A stretch of DNA of 64,000 nt from Streptomyces spinoverrucosus (GTDB lineage Bacteria > Actinomycetota > Actinomycetes > Streptomycetales > Streptomycetaceae). Below, one piece after another: positions 26,454-35,876 of this stretch. The notes under the pieces were generated by a model. It was given only the letters and a program-made list of their open reading frames with translations. It was not told where the DNA came from and searched no databases. The stretch is taken from NCBI RefSeq assembly GCF_006539505.1, contig NZ_BJND01000036.1, forward strand, positions 45,755-109,754, in the 5' to 3' direction. Both the position numbers and the translations under genes were made by a program. The number at the start of each line of letters is the position of its first letter. The first letter of the stretch is position 1.

Positions 26454-28979
26454 CTAGATCTGCAGGATCAGGCTCTCCACTTGTTGCAGGGCTGACACGC
26501 TGGTCTGCGCGGCATCACGCGCCTTCACGAGCTTCTCCATCCAGGCGATCCGCTGGTCGGCGGGCAGCGGTTCCTCACCCAGCTGGGTGCGCAGGCGGCG
26601 GGCCTCCTCGAAGTCGGCAAGCAAAGCATCGGCAGCAGCGACTGCCCTCTGATAGCTGCCCTCAGCCAACTCGACACGGGCCGGCAGCTCCCTTCGGAGG
26701 CTGGCCAGCTGATCGCGCGGGTCTACCGGCACGTCTTCGTGCACGCTGGTGCTGCCGTCGGCAGGATCAGTGGCCCTGGTAGTCGACGGCCCTCCGCTCG
26801 CGCCCCTAGCGGCATGGGGCGGTGTGGCGCGGCCCAACTCCACGGGGAACGTCTCGTCAAACCATGCCTTGTCGGCGACGAATGAGGTGGGGCTGCCGTC
26901 GAGGTCCGGGACGAGCACCATTCCGGGCACGATCGCGGTTCGTGTTGTGTCGTCCCAGTACCGTTCGCCGTAACAGACCGGCCGGCCCCCCTCGGGGGCC
27001 TCGGGTGCCTCCCTCGCATCAGGATGCGCCAACACAGCCCGCGCGAAGGAGAGGAGGAGCGCCCTGCTGACGTGCGGGGTCTGCTCGGTGTACGCCAGCG
27101 TTAGGGCCGCGAGGGCACTGGACGGGGTTCGGCGGACACCCTTGCGGCTGTCTCCCGCCTCGCTGCCCTGGCCGGGTGTAATTAGCCTCTCAGGAGCATG
27201 CATCAGGTTCGGCGCCATCCGGCGGACTAGTGCGGCCCACGCGGTGGGGTCGCCAGCGTCGGCTCCGAGGAAGAGGTCCTTCAGCGACCTCGGGTCCTGC
27301 CCGGACCCTTCCTTGGCCTCCTGGACTCCGAACAGGCCCAGCGCCGAGAGGATATTTTCCCGGTGCAGGTAAAGCTGGGCGATGGCCGCTGACCACAGCC
27401 TCGTGCGGGCCTCGGCGGCCTTGGCGCGGATCTGGCTCCAGGGTGGCTCCTGGAGGGCTCCCTGCACAATCGGCCAGAACAATCCGGTGTCACGGACCTG
27501 GCGCTTCCCCGTCGACGGCGGGGCGGAAGGAACCTCTGGGAAGACGAGCGCAGTGATGGCCCGGATGGCGGCATCTCGCATCGTGACCGGCGAGACCTCC
27601 TCGCTTGGCGGTAGCAGGGATGCCAGTGGGTCGAGCGGTCCATTCGCGGTCAGGGCATCGCGCACGCCACCCAAGTCGAGCAGCTCCGCCCCCCGCGCAG
27701 TGGGGAAGGTGTCGGCGAGCACCGCGCCGAGCTGGCCCTCCTTGGCGTACGCGTCGACGAGCGTGGCAAACAGGGCGATCAGGCGTGCATCTTCGTCGTA
27801 GGGCTGGATCCCGCGCAGATGGTCGTTGACGTTCAAGGCCCGAAGCACGTGCTCCAGCGCCTCCGGCTTGCTGCAGCCGATGACGATCTCCATCGGAACG
27901 GTGGCGACCTTGGCGGCGCGCTGGGCCGCGTGCTCGGGCTCCGTCTCCTCTGCGGCGCTGGCCTCGTTGAGGCCAGCCGAGACACGGTTGAGGATCTCGC
28001 GCTGGTTAAGCAGCAGCAGAGTCGGGTCGTTCTTCTCCTTCGGCAGCGGACACAGGGACTGGGGCATGCCGGTGACCAGGTGTTCCGGACGCAGTCCGAA
28101 GATGTCGAGGCGGGCCAGCGCCCGATTGTTGGCGGTCACCGCTACCATTCGCCACAGGCTGGAAGAGGTGCCGTCGGCAGTCTTGATCTGCCACTGCTGC
28201 AGCACGCTCATGCCGCGAGTGAGCTGCCCTGAGGCGACCAGGGACTCAGTAAGGTCGTAGCCTCGAGTCTTGCCCGCCCGCCGCAGGTTGGCCGCAGCGT
28301 AGCGCTGGATGTGTACGGCCACCTCATAGGGTTGCTCCGCGAGCGTCAGGGCTGCCATGGGCTGGCCGTTGTCCTCCACCGCCTGCACCACGGGGCGGGG
28401 CCGACGGTGCCCGAGCGCGGCCAGGAGGGCATCACGTTCGCGCTTGGCATCCCTTACTTGCTGGGTTGCCTCAACGAATTTCTCCCCGGCGGCGGCGAGC
28501 GCCTCGGCGGCATAGGTCTCGTCGCCGGGTGCGCGGCGGCGGGCGTCGCGCTCCTTTTCGGCGATCCTCTGTTCCTTCTCGGCTTTCTCCAGCGCCGTTT
28601 CGGCGGCAATCAGAGCTGAGACGCGTTGCGTTGCCTCCGGACTGGGCGGTGTCCAGGAGCTGACCGTACGGTCGTTGAGGTCCCAGGGCACCACGGCAGC
28701 ACCGTGAACGTCACAGATGAGGAGGAGGACCGTGTCGGCACCTGCCTGCACCGGCCGACACGTGTTGGGGCGTAGGACCTTCTTCCCACCTACGGTGGCC
28801 ACGATCTTCTTGATCTCAGTGTCCCCGAGGGCGGTGGCGAGGCCCTCGGTGATCCCAGTACGCGGGGGCGGGACAACGCCGTGCTGCTCGCAGGTATTCT
28901 CGACGGCGTCAGCCAGGTGCTTAGCCCAGGTATCGGTGCCGATGTATGGGTAAACGCCATCAGGCCGTTTGTTGGCCAC
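26454..28979 (-). CDS. Large hypothetical protein
   Basis: 841 residues from GTG 28979 (MANKRPDGVYPYIG), which has GGGAGA upstream; an ATG at 29111 would add 44 low-quality residues. No family recognised. Visible parts are a coiled coil rich in Ala/Glu/Lys/Arg at about 140-205, a central region with LWRMVAVTANNRALARLDIFG, many helices, and a C-terminal coiled coil. There are no Walker, nuclease or transmembrane motifs that I can defend. It is adjacent to the PD-(D/E)XK-like gene, so a two-gene defence unit is conceivable but unproven. Confidence 0.6.
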   Translation of the reverse strand: MANKRPDGVYPYIGTDTWAKHLADAVENTCEQHGVVPPPRTGITEGLATALGDTEIKKIVATVGGKKVLRPNTCRPVQAGADTVLLLICDVHGAAVVPWDLNDRTVSSWTPPSPEATQRVSALIAAETALEKAEKEQRIAEKERDARRRAPGDETYAAEALAAAGEKFVEATQQVRDAKRERDALLAALGHRRPRPVVQAVEDNGQPMAALTLAEQPYEVAVHIQRYAAANLRRAGKTRGYDLTESLVASGQLTRGMSVLQQWQIKTADGTSSSLWRMVAVTANNRALARLDIFGLRPEHLVTGMPQSLCPLPKEKNDPTLLLLNQREILNRVSAGLNEASAAEETEPEHAAQRAAKVATVPMEIVIGCSKPEALEHVLRALNVNDHLRGIQPYDEDARLIALFATLVDAYAKEGQLGAVLADTFPTARGAELLDLGGVRDALTANGPLDPLASLLPPSEEVSPVTMRDAAIRAITALVFPEVPSAPPSTGKRQVRDTGLFWPIVQGALQEPPWSQIRAKAAEARTRLWSAAIAQLYLHRENILSALGLFGVQEAKEGSGQDPRSLKDLFLGADAGDPTAWAALVRRMAPNLMHAPERLITPGQGSEAGDSRKGVRRTPSSALAALTLAYTEQTPHVSRALLLSFARAVLAHPDAREAPEAPEGGRPVCYGERYWDDTTRTAIVPGMVLVPDLDGSPTSFVADKAWFDETFPVELGRATPPHAARGASGGPSTTRATDPADGSTSVHEDVPVDPRDQLASLRRELPARVELAEGSYQRAVAAADALLADFEEARRLRTQLGEEPLPADQRIAWMEKLVKARDAAQTSVSALQQVESLILQI

Positions 28980-29606
28980 GGGACTATCGTCTTTCTCCCG
29001 GCAGGCGCCGGGCGAAAAGCACGCTCCGCCTCCGCGGGAGCGTGACACGCGCCCGAAAGCCGAAGCCTCGTGCCAGCGGGATGCAGGCCGCTCCCCGTGG
29101 GAGTGCGGCATGTTCCGCTCCGTACGATCCGACTGCCAGCGTCCGTAGAAGGATCAGCCCGAACAGCACCCTGGTTGGTACTTGGGCATCTCACGACTTG
29201 CTCCTGCTCCGCCGTCGGCGGCATGAGGCGAACGGCGGTGACGAACCACCGACGTGTAGGGGAGAATCTGCCACCGGAGTTGGGGCTGAGCAGCCAGCAT
29301 CCGTGTGTGCCCATCCCATCGGGTGGTCTTCTTGTCGCAGCACCTCATCGCGAGGCGCATTGAGACATAATCCGGCCTCCCTTTCGTCCCTGAAGGAGGA
29401 GGCGGGAACGCTCTTTGCCGGCTCCGGGGCGGCGAGCGGCGAGCGGCGATCATCCGGGACAGAAACGGCCGTCGCACGAATTGGGGTGCACATCCGCTCC
29501 CGTCGTAAGCTGGGCAGGCACTTGGGCGCCAGACACCCGAGCGCCTACCGCAGGGGGAGCCCTCGCTCCTCCACTGCTCCAAGCGGTAGTTCTCTGGGAC
29601 CGCTCG
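28980..29606. other. Non-coding or decayed stretch
   Basis: About 630 bp without a convincing gene. Short Arg/Ser/Pro-rich frames exist on both strands (for example 29191-29493 minus, with a GGAG before its ATG) but none has recognisable content. It presumably holds the promoter of the large minus-strand gene and debris from the neighbouring pseudogene. Confidence 0.4.
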
Positions 29607-30619
29607 TCAGCATGACCGAGTCGACATCGCCGTGAAGTGGCGGGCCGGATCGAAGCGATGCATCCCGACCTCTTGGACCTCTGTGTGGTGAGATCCTCGG
29701 CCTGCTCGATCGCGAGAAGAAGCTCCGTCGCTGTCTCGTCGTCCTCTGCGGGGTCGGCCACCGTGACCACGCCCGTCCGATCGCATAGAGCCGACTCGGC
29801 GCAGGGCCCCTTCGCGCCAAGTGAACGCGGCTATGGGGGTGCTGGCGCAGAGGGACTCACCGAAGACGGCTGCGCCTGCTTCCCCGTACATACGGGCGTA
29901 GGTGTAGACGAAAACGGATCCGTCACGGATGGCGGCGGTCTTGGAAGAGCCGCCGAGTTCGCCGAGTTCGCCGAGCCACTTCACGTGGTCCGCGCTGAAG
30001 AGACGTTCATGGCGCCGTACATACACCTCGTGGAAGACGGGTCCGACGACCTGCATTCGGCGGCCGAGGATCTGGGCTGCTCAGACAGCGAGGTAAGGCG
30101 CCTTCTCTTCGTCTATTCGGCCAAGCCACACGAGGTCGCTGCCAGCGACGGCCGACGGCTTTTCCCCGTCCAGGCCGAGGTGGACGGCGATTTCAGGGAT
30201 CGGTTCGTGGGCTGCGTACCGCTCGATCATCTCGGGCTAGTAGCAGTAGAGCCGTGACCGCTTACCATCGAAGGCCGCGTCGGCGTGCTGAAAGGCGGGG
30301 GAATGCTGGGACGTGGCGACGTCGCAGTCCAGCTCGCTCCACGTGCGTGTCCAGGCCGACAGGGACAGGTATTCGTGCCCCACGACCAGGAGGTCGTATC
30401 CCGTATCGCGAAGCTCGCGCTCGGCGAGCGATCCGGCGGTGATGTCCTCCAGGCGGACCGGCCGACGAATCCAGTCACTCTCCAGGTCCGTGAGCCAGCC
30501 CGGCCCTAGGAGGTGTACGTCGGCGCCTGCGGCGACCGGCCACAGCCATCGTTCGATCCCGCCGCAACCGACTGGTGGAAGGCGTAGCTACCAGGGAAGT
30601 CGCAGACGCCGACGAGCAC
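29607..30619 (-). pseudogene. Decayed GT4-type glycosyltransferase
   Basis: Translating the minus strand from GTG 30619 (GGAGG six bases upstream) gives VLVGVCDFPGSYAFHQSV, then, after a frame change, RWLWPVAAGADVHLLGPGW, and after a TAG near 30240 DLVWLGRIDEEKAPYLAV, a TGA near 30084, and AVFGESLCASTPIAAFTWREG. Further shifts near 29830 and 29690 lead to VQEVGMHRFDPARHFTAM. The WLGRI...EKAP and the E-x-L-x-x-GTP-like segment are the donor-binding half of GT-B glycosyltransferases. At least two stops and three frameshifts make it inactive. Confidence 0.75.
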
Positions 30620-30620
30620 G

Positions 30621-31913
30621 TTATGCCTCCGGTTTTCCGCCCACCGAGACACGGCGGAAGCCGAGGTACGGGACGAGCGATTCGGGCAGGACGATGGAGC
30701 CGTCCTGCTGCTGGCATTGCTCAAAGAGAGCGGCCAGGGTGCGGCCGACGGGGAGACCGGAGCCGTTGAGGGTGGCGACGAGCTTGGGCTTGCCGCCCTC
30801 GCCGCGGGTCCGGATGTTGGCCCGGCGGGCCTGGAAGGTGCCGAAGTTGGAGATCGAGGAGATCTCACGGTACGTGTTCTGGCTCGGGATCCAGACCTCG
30901 ATGTCGTAGGTGAGCTGGGCGGAGAAGCCCGTGTCACCGGCGGCCAACTTGACGACGCGGTAGGCGAGGCCGAGTTCCTTGAGGCACGCCTCGGCGTGGC
31001 CGACCATCGTCTCCAGCGTGGGGTCCGCGTCCGCCGGGTCGACCATCTGGACAATCTCAACCTTGGCAAACTGGTGCTGGCGGATCAGGCCCCGGGTGTC
31101 GCGGCCATACGACCCGGCTTCGGATCGGAAGCACGGCGTGTGCGCGGTGAGTGCCAGCGGCAGCTCGGCCGGAGGGATGATCTCGTCAGCGTAGAGGTTG
31201 GTCAGCGGCACCTCGGCCGTCGGGATCAGGAACAGCTCGCGGTCGGCGACGCCGGTCTTGAACAGGTCCTCCTCGAACTTCGGCAGCTGCCCCGTACCGG
31301 TCATCGTCTTACGGGTGACCAGGTACGGGACGGCGTGCTCGATGTACCCGTGCCGACGGGTGTGCAGGTCGAGGAAGAGCGTGGCCAGGGCACGCTCCAG
31401 CGCTGCCCCGACACCGCGCGAGACCGCGAAGCGCGGGCCGGACAGCTTCGTAGCCCGCGCGAAGTCGAGGATCCCCATGCCCTCACCGAGGTCGACGTGG
31501 TCCTTCGGCTCGAACGGGAAAGCTGGCGGAGTACCGACCCGGCGGACCTCGACCGCGAAGTCCTCGGAGTCGCCGTCCGGGGCCGCGTCGTCCGGCAGGT
31601 TCGGGATGCTGAGGAGGAGGTCGCGGAGCTGCTCCTCGACCTGCACCTGCCCGGCCTCGATCTCCCGGATCTCGTCCTTCAGTTCGCGAGCGCGCTCCTT
31701 CAGCTTGGAGATGTCGCCACCCTGCTTGTCCGTCTGCTGGACCTCACTCGCCACCCGCTTGGACTCTGCCCGCAACTCGTCGGCCGAACGGATGTTCTGG
31801 TTGCGCCGAGACTGGAGGGACTCCAGCTCGGACAGGTCCAGAGAGTAACCGCGACGAGCAAGCCGACGAACCGCTTCGGCACCCATTTCGATTAGGGCGC
31901 GGGCATCATGCAT
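30621..31913 (-). CDS. serS: Accessory seryl-tRNA synthetase
   Basis: 430 residues from ATG 31913 (AAGGA eight bases upstream). The N-terminal antiparallel coiled-coil arm spans about 25-110. Class II motif 2 is FRSEAGSYGRDTRGLIRQHQ, and motif 3 is NGSGLPVGRTLAALFEQCQQ. The usual serine-pocket segment SNCGDFQARR reads SNFGTFQARR here, two changes near the active site. Being on a mobile island, it is probably a second copy. Accessory SerRS enzymes are known to protect against serine-analogue antibiotics such as albomycin, or to supply Ser-tRNA to biosynthesis. Confidence 0.88.
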   Translation of the reverse strand: MHDARALIEMGAEAVRRLARRGYSLDLSELESLQSRRNQNIRSADELRAESKRVASEVQQTDKQGGDISKLKERARELKDEIREIEAGQVQVEEQLRDLLLSIPNLPDDAAPDGDSEDFAVEVRRVGTPPAFPFEPKDHVDLGEGMGILDFARATKLSGPRFAVSRGVGAALERALATLFLDLHTRRHGYIEHAVPYLVTRKTMTGTGQLPKFEEDLFKTGVADRELFLIPTAEVPLTNLYADEIIPPAELPLALTAHTPCFRSEAGSYGRDTRGLIRQHQFAKVEIVQMVDPADADPTLETMVGHAEACLKELGLAYRVVKLAAGDTGFSAQLTYDIEVWIPSQNTYREISSISNFGTFQARRANIRTRGEGGKPKLVATLNGSGLPVGRTLAALFEQCQQQDGSIVLPESLVPYLGFRRVSVGGKPEA

Positions 31914-32322
31914 GAGGAAGATCCTTTTGATCCGGTTGGTGGGATACGGAATCGACGCTAGCAACCACTGGGCCCTCGCCGATCCGGAATATGTCCGCGC
32001 CACCGCGTTCGGCACGACCTCCGATAACGAGTTTGCAGCCCCGCAGGCAGGCCACATTGCACAGGTTCCACTCGCCGAGGCTGCCGCCAGCAAGGAACTG
32101 GCCACCGCCAAATACATCAGCGACGTCCGCACCCCTCAGCGCATTCGGCATCACGGGCACCGTGCCACTGATCCTGGAGGAGATCCGGAGGCAACCACGC
32201 TGCTGACGACACCGGCTGCACGGCTTCATTCAGTCGTATCCACGATCTGGACGTGGCCGGCGGCTTTCGTCGGTTCCTCGACGCCGGATACCTCCCTCCG
32301 CACTACTGCTACGGTCGCGTGC
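31914..32322. promoter_or_regulatory. Divergent region between serS and the phosphotransferase-like gene
   Basis: 409 bp. I see no gene I can support. TACGGT lies seven bases before the ATG at 32323, consistent with a leaderless promoter. I looked for a T-box-like tRNA-sensing leader upstream of serS and did not find one. Confidence 0.4.
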
Positions 32323-33180
32323 ATGACGCTCTCGGTCTCCACGGGTCAGGCTGTTGATCTACGAGTGCAGCTGGCTGGCGAGGTCCTTGATCGCGTCGAG
32401 CGGTCTCTGCAAGTGCGTTTGCTCCCGGATATGGTGGTGCGCAAGCGTCGATCTGTGGGGGCCGGAACAGACCGGGACACCTGGGTGCGGATCGAGCGGC
32501 GCCTGCTCGACAAGATCCCCGACCAGGGGTGGAACGGCACTGAAAGTGCCGCGCGTCTGGAAGGCATCGCCCAGCCCGACTGGCACGGATGCGTGGTCTG
32601 GCGGGACGCGGACGGGCTGGCGATGTGGCGGGCCGACGAAACTGAGCTCCTTCCGGGAACTCCTATCGGTAGCGCCGTGTTGAGTGCCTTCCCGGCGCTG
32701 CCGGACGAGTGGTGGGACGCGCTGAACGCCTCGTTGGACGCGCTAGCGGCCCAGCGCACGAGGCGGGTAGCCACACCGGACACCGACACCATCACCCAGG
32801 CCCTCGTCACCGAGTCCATCCGCGGCGCCTTCTCCGACAGTTTCGATACGGCCATCGAGCGGTGGGTGCCGGCCCACGCGGATCTGAACTGGGCCAACAT
32901 GACCGCTCCGGCGTTCAGTCTCTTCGACTGGGAGGACTGGGGTAACGCGCCGCTGGGGCTGGACTCGGCCTCGCTGTGGGCGAGTTCCCTTGCTGTCCCG
33001 GCTCTGGCCGATCGCGTACGGCACGAGCGCCGGTCCGACTTCGAAAGCCGCGAGGGCAAGTTGATGACGTTGTTCGCCTGCTCGAAGATCCTCGGACCGT
33101 ACGCGCACCCGGAAGACCCTCGTCTGGAACCCGCCCGGCGCATGGCCGAACAGGTCGTCAAGGAGCTTCAGGCAGGCTGA
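32323..33180 (+). CDS. Aminoglycoside phosphotransferase-like protein
   Basis: 285 residues. The kinase catalytic loop is HADLNWANM (catalytic Asp and metal-binding Asn) and the DFG-equivalent is FDWEDWG, the APH/choline-kinase fold. The N-terminal lobe is weakly conserved. The substrate cannot be told; proteins of this type phosphorylate sugars, aminoglycosides or amino-alcohols. The 3' end overlaps the convergent aldo/keto reductase gene by 13 bp. Confidence 0.72.
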   Translation: MTLSVSTGQAVDLRVQLAGEVLDRVERSLQVRLLPDMVVRKRRSVGAGTDRDTWVRIERRLLDKIPDQGWNGTESAARLEGIAQPDWHGCVVWRDADGLAMWRADETELLPGTPIGSAVLSAFPALPDEWWDALNASLDALAAQRTRRVATPDTDTITQALVTESIRGAFSDSFDTAIERWVPAHADLNWANMTAPAFSLFDWEDWGNAPLGLDSASLWASSLAVPALADRVRHERRSDFESREGKLMTLFACSKILGPYAHPEDPRLEPARRMAEQVVKELQAG

Positions 33181-34001
33181 CCACGCGAGCGGTCCCGAAG
33201 GAGACTCCGGTACTCCTCGATGATTCGCTCCTCGACTTCGCCAGCCAGGGCGCCGACGAGTTCGCCCAGATGGGCGGGTTCATCGGTGCCCACAGCGACG
33301 GATCCGACCAGCGGGAGGTGATACGCAGCTCTGAAGGCCGCTTGCATGCGGGAGAGCCGGCCGCCATCCCGGAGAAAGACGCGTGGGTCGATCCTGGCCC
33401 ACACCGGGGCACCGGTGCTGCCCCCGAAGGGGCTCATCCCCCACACCTTCCGGCCGCCCAGGTCGTATGCCTTGGTGAGGGCATCCGCGGCATCCAGCGT
33501 TCTGGCTCCGACCAGCAGGCCGACGCGGGTCATGAGGACTGTCGGCCTCGGCACGGTCGGGCCGATCAAGCTCACCAGCGGTGCTGGGTCCCAGGACGCG
33601 ATGCCCCAGGCGGCGCACAGGCCCTTGGCCGTGGCGTCGTTGAGGGCAGCGCACGCCTCTGCCAGCACCTCCTGGCTGTGAGCGGTGGCCTCGCGGAGCG
33701 AATGTTCCGGGTTGTGCAGGAACACCAGCTCCGGCTCCCGTCCCAGGTCCCCAGCCGCCTGCTCCACGGCCTCGTGCAGCCGTACGGGATCCAGGGAATG
33801 CTCCGCCCCACCCGGCCCCGGGAAATAGCCGACCTTCGTGGAGACCGTGAACTTCGGCAGCAGGTCGCCGGCCGTCCGCGCCAGGACCTGATGCGAACGG
33901 AAGCCGAGGTAGTTGGTGCTGGTGTCGAGCGCCGTGACACCGAGGTCGAGCGCCCCGGTCAGGAGACGGCGTTCGTGACGAGATCGGTGTAGCCCGAGCA
34001 C
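33168..34001 (-). CDS. Aldo/keto reductase
   Basis: 277 residues from GTG 34001, overlapping the end of the JmjC gene by 43 bp. The catalytic set is visible: ALDTSTNY (Asp and Tyr), FTVSTKVGY (Lys) and LVFLHNPEH (His). The later VGSVAVGTDEPAHLGE region corresponds to the NADP-binding end of the barrel. Tight coupling to the JmjC gene suggests a shared substrate. Confidence 0.82.
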   Translation of the reverse strand: MLGLHRSRHERRLLTGALDLGVTALDTSTNYLGFRSHQVLARTAGDLLPKFTVSTKVGYFPGPGGAEHSLDPVRLHEAVEQAAGDLGREPELVFLHNPEHSLREATAHSQEVLAEACAALNDATAKGLCAAWGIASWDPAPLVSLIGPTVPRPTVLMTRVGLLVGARTLDAADALTKAYDLGGRKVWGMSPFGGSTGAPVWARIDPRVFLRDGGRLSRMQAAFRAAYHLPLVGSVAVGTDEPAHLGELVGALAGEVEERIIEEYRSLLRDRSRGQPA

Positions 34002-35155
34002 AACTCGGGGGTCAGCACCGCGCACAGCTCCTCCTTCACCAGGATCTCGGCGACCTCGGTCACTTCGGCCCCGACGACGGCCGCGGCCCGCTCCAGCTCG
34101 ACCGGCCGCCCGCTCAGCAGCAGACGCAGGGCGGGCAGGGCCTTGGCCGCGAGGGTGACCTTCTTCCCCGAGGCCACGACGTCGATGGTCTCTCCGTGCT
34201 CCTGAAGCTGAGGCGGGAAATGGGTGGTGCACACCACGGCGTCGAGCGGCCCGAGTATGTCGAGGAACGGCACGTGCCGAGGCAGTGTCGTCGCCTGCTC
34301 GTATGCGTCCAGGAAGTCGGCCAGCGGGCGCTCGCTGATCAGCTGCGCGGCAGCCTCGGTCAGAGCGTCGCTGCCGGTTCCGTGCCAGCGGTCGAGGTCG
34401 TGGCGGAAGATCTCGTGTTCGCGGCACCAGTCGGCCAGCCACGCAAGCCAGCTCGCCCCTGTGCGCTTGGTGATGCCGAATGTGACGTGAAGGCTCTTGC
34501 CGGAGCCGCTGCCGGTCCGAGTCGCCTGGTGCCAGTGGCCCCGCGGGATGTGCATGACGTCGCCGGTCCGCATCAGACCGGACCAGATGATCTCGTCGCC
34601 CGGAGTGCTGTTGGGGTCGGCGTCCCGGTACATCGGGACCGCGCGGGAGGTCGCGCGCACCTCCCACTCCTTCTCACCCGCCAGCTGGACGATGACGACA
34701 TCGTGGTCGTCCCAGTGCAGAGGGAAGCCGGAGGCGTCGTTCGTGGTCAGGTACGCGTTGACCTGGACTCGCTCACGGGTCCACCACTGCAGGGCCCGGC
34801 AGGCGACCTCCATGGTCGGATCGAAGACGTTGGCCTGGTCCATGATCACCGTCGCACCTTCTCCCAGGAGCCTGCCCAGGCTGCGCATGTTGACCATGGA
34901 GATGCTCTGGCCGCGGGGGCTGACGCTGTCGGTGTAGTAGATGGCCGGATGGACCTCCTCGCCCTTCTGGAAGCACCGGAACTGCGGGCGGTTCAGGCTC
35001 CTGCGCATCGCGACGTCGAGCAGGCGGTTCGGGGTCATGATGCGGGAGACGAGTGCGGGGTCGTCCATGCTCCCGCGTACGAAGTCCTTGCCCAGCTCCT
35101 CGGCTCCACTCCAGCCGAGCGCTGCTTCGATGGCATTGATCAATCGATGTTCCAT
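33959..35155 (-). CDS. JmjC/cupin_4-domain oxygenase
   Basis: 398 residues from ATG 35155 with GGAGGAC upstream. The double-stranded beta helix has the Fe(II) ligands HWDDHD (about residue 146) and a distal His in RGHWHQAT (about 210). The C-terminal LRLLLSGRPVEL...VAEILVKEELCAVL segment is the winged helix typical of bacterial ROX-type 2-oxoglutarate hydroxylases that modify ribosomal proteins. Here it lies directly after a 55-residue peptide gene and is followed by a reductase. Confidence 0.82.
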   Translation of the reverse strand: MEHRLINAIEAALGWSGAEELGKDFVRGSMDDPALVSRIMTPNRLLDVAMRRSLNRPQFRCFQKGEEVHPAIYYTDSVSPRGQSISMVNMRSLGRLLGEGATVIMDQANVFDPTMEVACRALQWWTRERVQVNAYLTTNDASGFPLHWDDHDVVIVQLAGEKEWEVRATSRAVPMYRDADPNSTPGDEIIWSGLMRTGDVMHIPRGHWHQATRTGSGSGKSLHVTFGITKRTGASWLAWLADWCREHEIFRHDLDRWHGTGSDALTEAAAQLISERPLADFLDAYEQATTLPRHVPFLDILGPLDAVVCTTHFPPQLQEHGETIDVVASGKKVTLAAKALPALRLLLSGRPVELERAAAVVGAEVTEVAEILVKEELCAVLTPELCSGYTDLVTNAVS

Positions 35156-35240
35156 CGTGCGTCCTCCATCGGTTCGACCACTGATTCGGACACAGCGAGG
35201 GCCGACACGGCCGAGCGCGCCGGCCCTCACCGCTTGGTGC

Positions 35241-35408
35241 CTACTCGCTGTCGTGCAGGTTGCCGTCGCCACCCGGCCACGGCGCGTCACCGGAACTGCC
35301 CTGGTTGTCCGACCGGAGGCTGTCGTACCGGTCATGGACGGCGGTCAGCTCTTGCACCGCCACCAGGAGGCCGCTCCGGGCCGGAGGCGGTGTTGTGGGC
35401 TCTGCCAC
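35241..35408 (-). CDS. 55-residue peptide, candidate modified-peptide precursor
   Basis: GTG 35408 is preceded by AAGGAG at ideal spacing and the frame ends at TAG 35241. The sequence begins MAEPTTPPPARSGLL, continues with a helical VAVQELTAVHDRYDSL part and ends in a Gly/Asp-rich tail, APWPGGDGNLHDSE. A helical leader followed by a short variable tail, and placement 85 bp before a JmjC oxygenase and a reductase, are what a RiPP precursor would look like. No homologue is recognised, so the role is inference. Confidence 0.55.
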   Translation of the reverse strand: MAEPTTPPPARSGLLVAVQELTAVHDRYDSLRSDNQGSSGDAPWPGGDGNLHDSE

Positions 35409-35555
35409 CTCGTACTCCTTCCTCTTCGTTTCTCCCGCCAGGGCTCCGACGGGAGGTCGATGGCCGCCCGACGGCCGTGGGAGACGTGAGTTGCCGTGGG
35501 GCGGCAGTCATTGGGCGCGCCATGAGCGGCAGTCCGGCGCCAGGGACAGGGCGGT

Positions 35556-35876
35556 TCAGCGGTGAATCGGAAGACCGCCGGCGTCCTCGCGCATGTTGAT
35601 TTCCAGAACGCGCTGGTCCAGTTCGTACAGACAGGCACGACAGGCGTAGAGGGCCGCGTGCATGCCGCTCGACCGGACGGGTCCGATCCACGTCACCTCG
35701 ACGTCGTCACGTCCGCACCACAGCCAGCACTCGCCGCGTGCCTGCCATTCGTGGCGATCCCATAGCGCGTAATCAGTGGGCTCCCTGGTGACGGGGTCGA
35801 TGTCGCGGCGGGTGGGCCGGAAGACCACATCGGGATCAGGAAGCGGATTCGCTCGTAAAGCGTGCCGTCCCATCAC
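35556..35876 (-). CDS. Hypothetical protein paired with the ATPase gene
   Basis: 106 residues from GTG 35876, which overlaps the ATPase stop (GTGA); an ATG follows immediately. It contains WQARGECWLWCGRDDVEVTWIG and a C-terminal CRACLYELDQRV. Small genes of this type regularly follow HATPase regulators in Streptomyces. Function unknown. Confidence 0.65.
   Translation of the reverse strand: MMGRHALRANPLPDPDVVFRPTRRDIDPVTREPTDYALWDRHEWQARGECWLWCGRDDVEVTWIGPVRSSGMHAALYACRACLYELDQRVLEINMREDAGGLPIHR

Noticed and set aside
29191..29493. 100-residue minus-strand frame
   Set aside because: A weak GGAG precedes it but the product is Pro/Arg/Ser-rich without domain features, in a region of gene decay.
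31914..32322. T-box or other riboswitch upstream of serS
   Set aside because: No T-box sequence or convincing antiterminator pairing seen; the region is also shared with a divergent gene.
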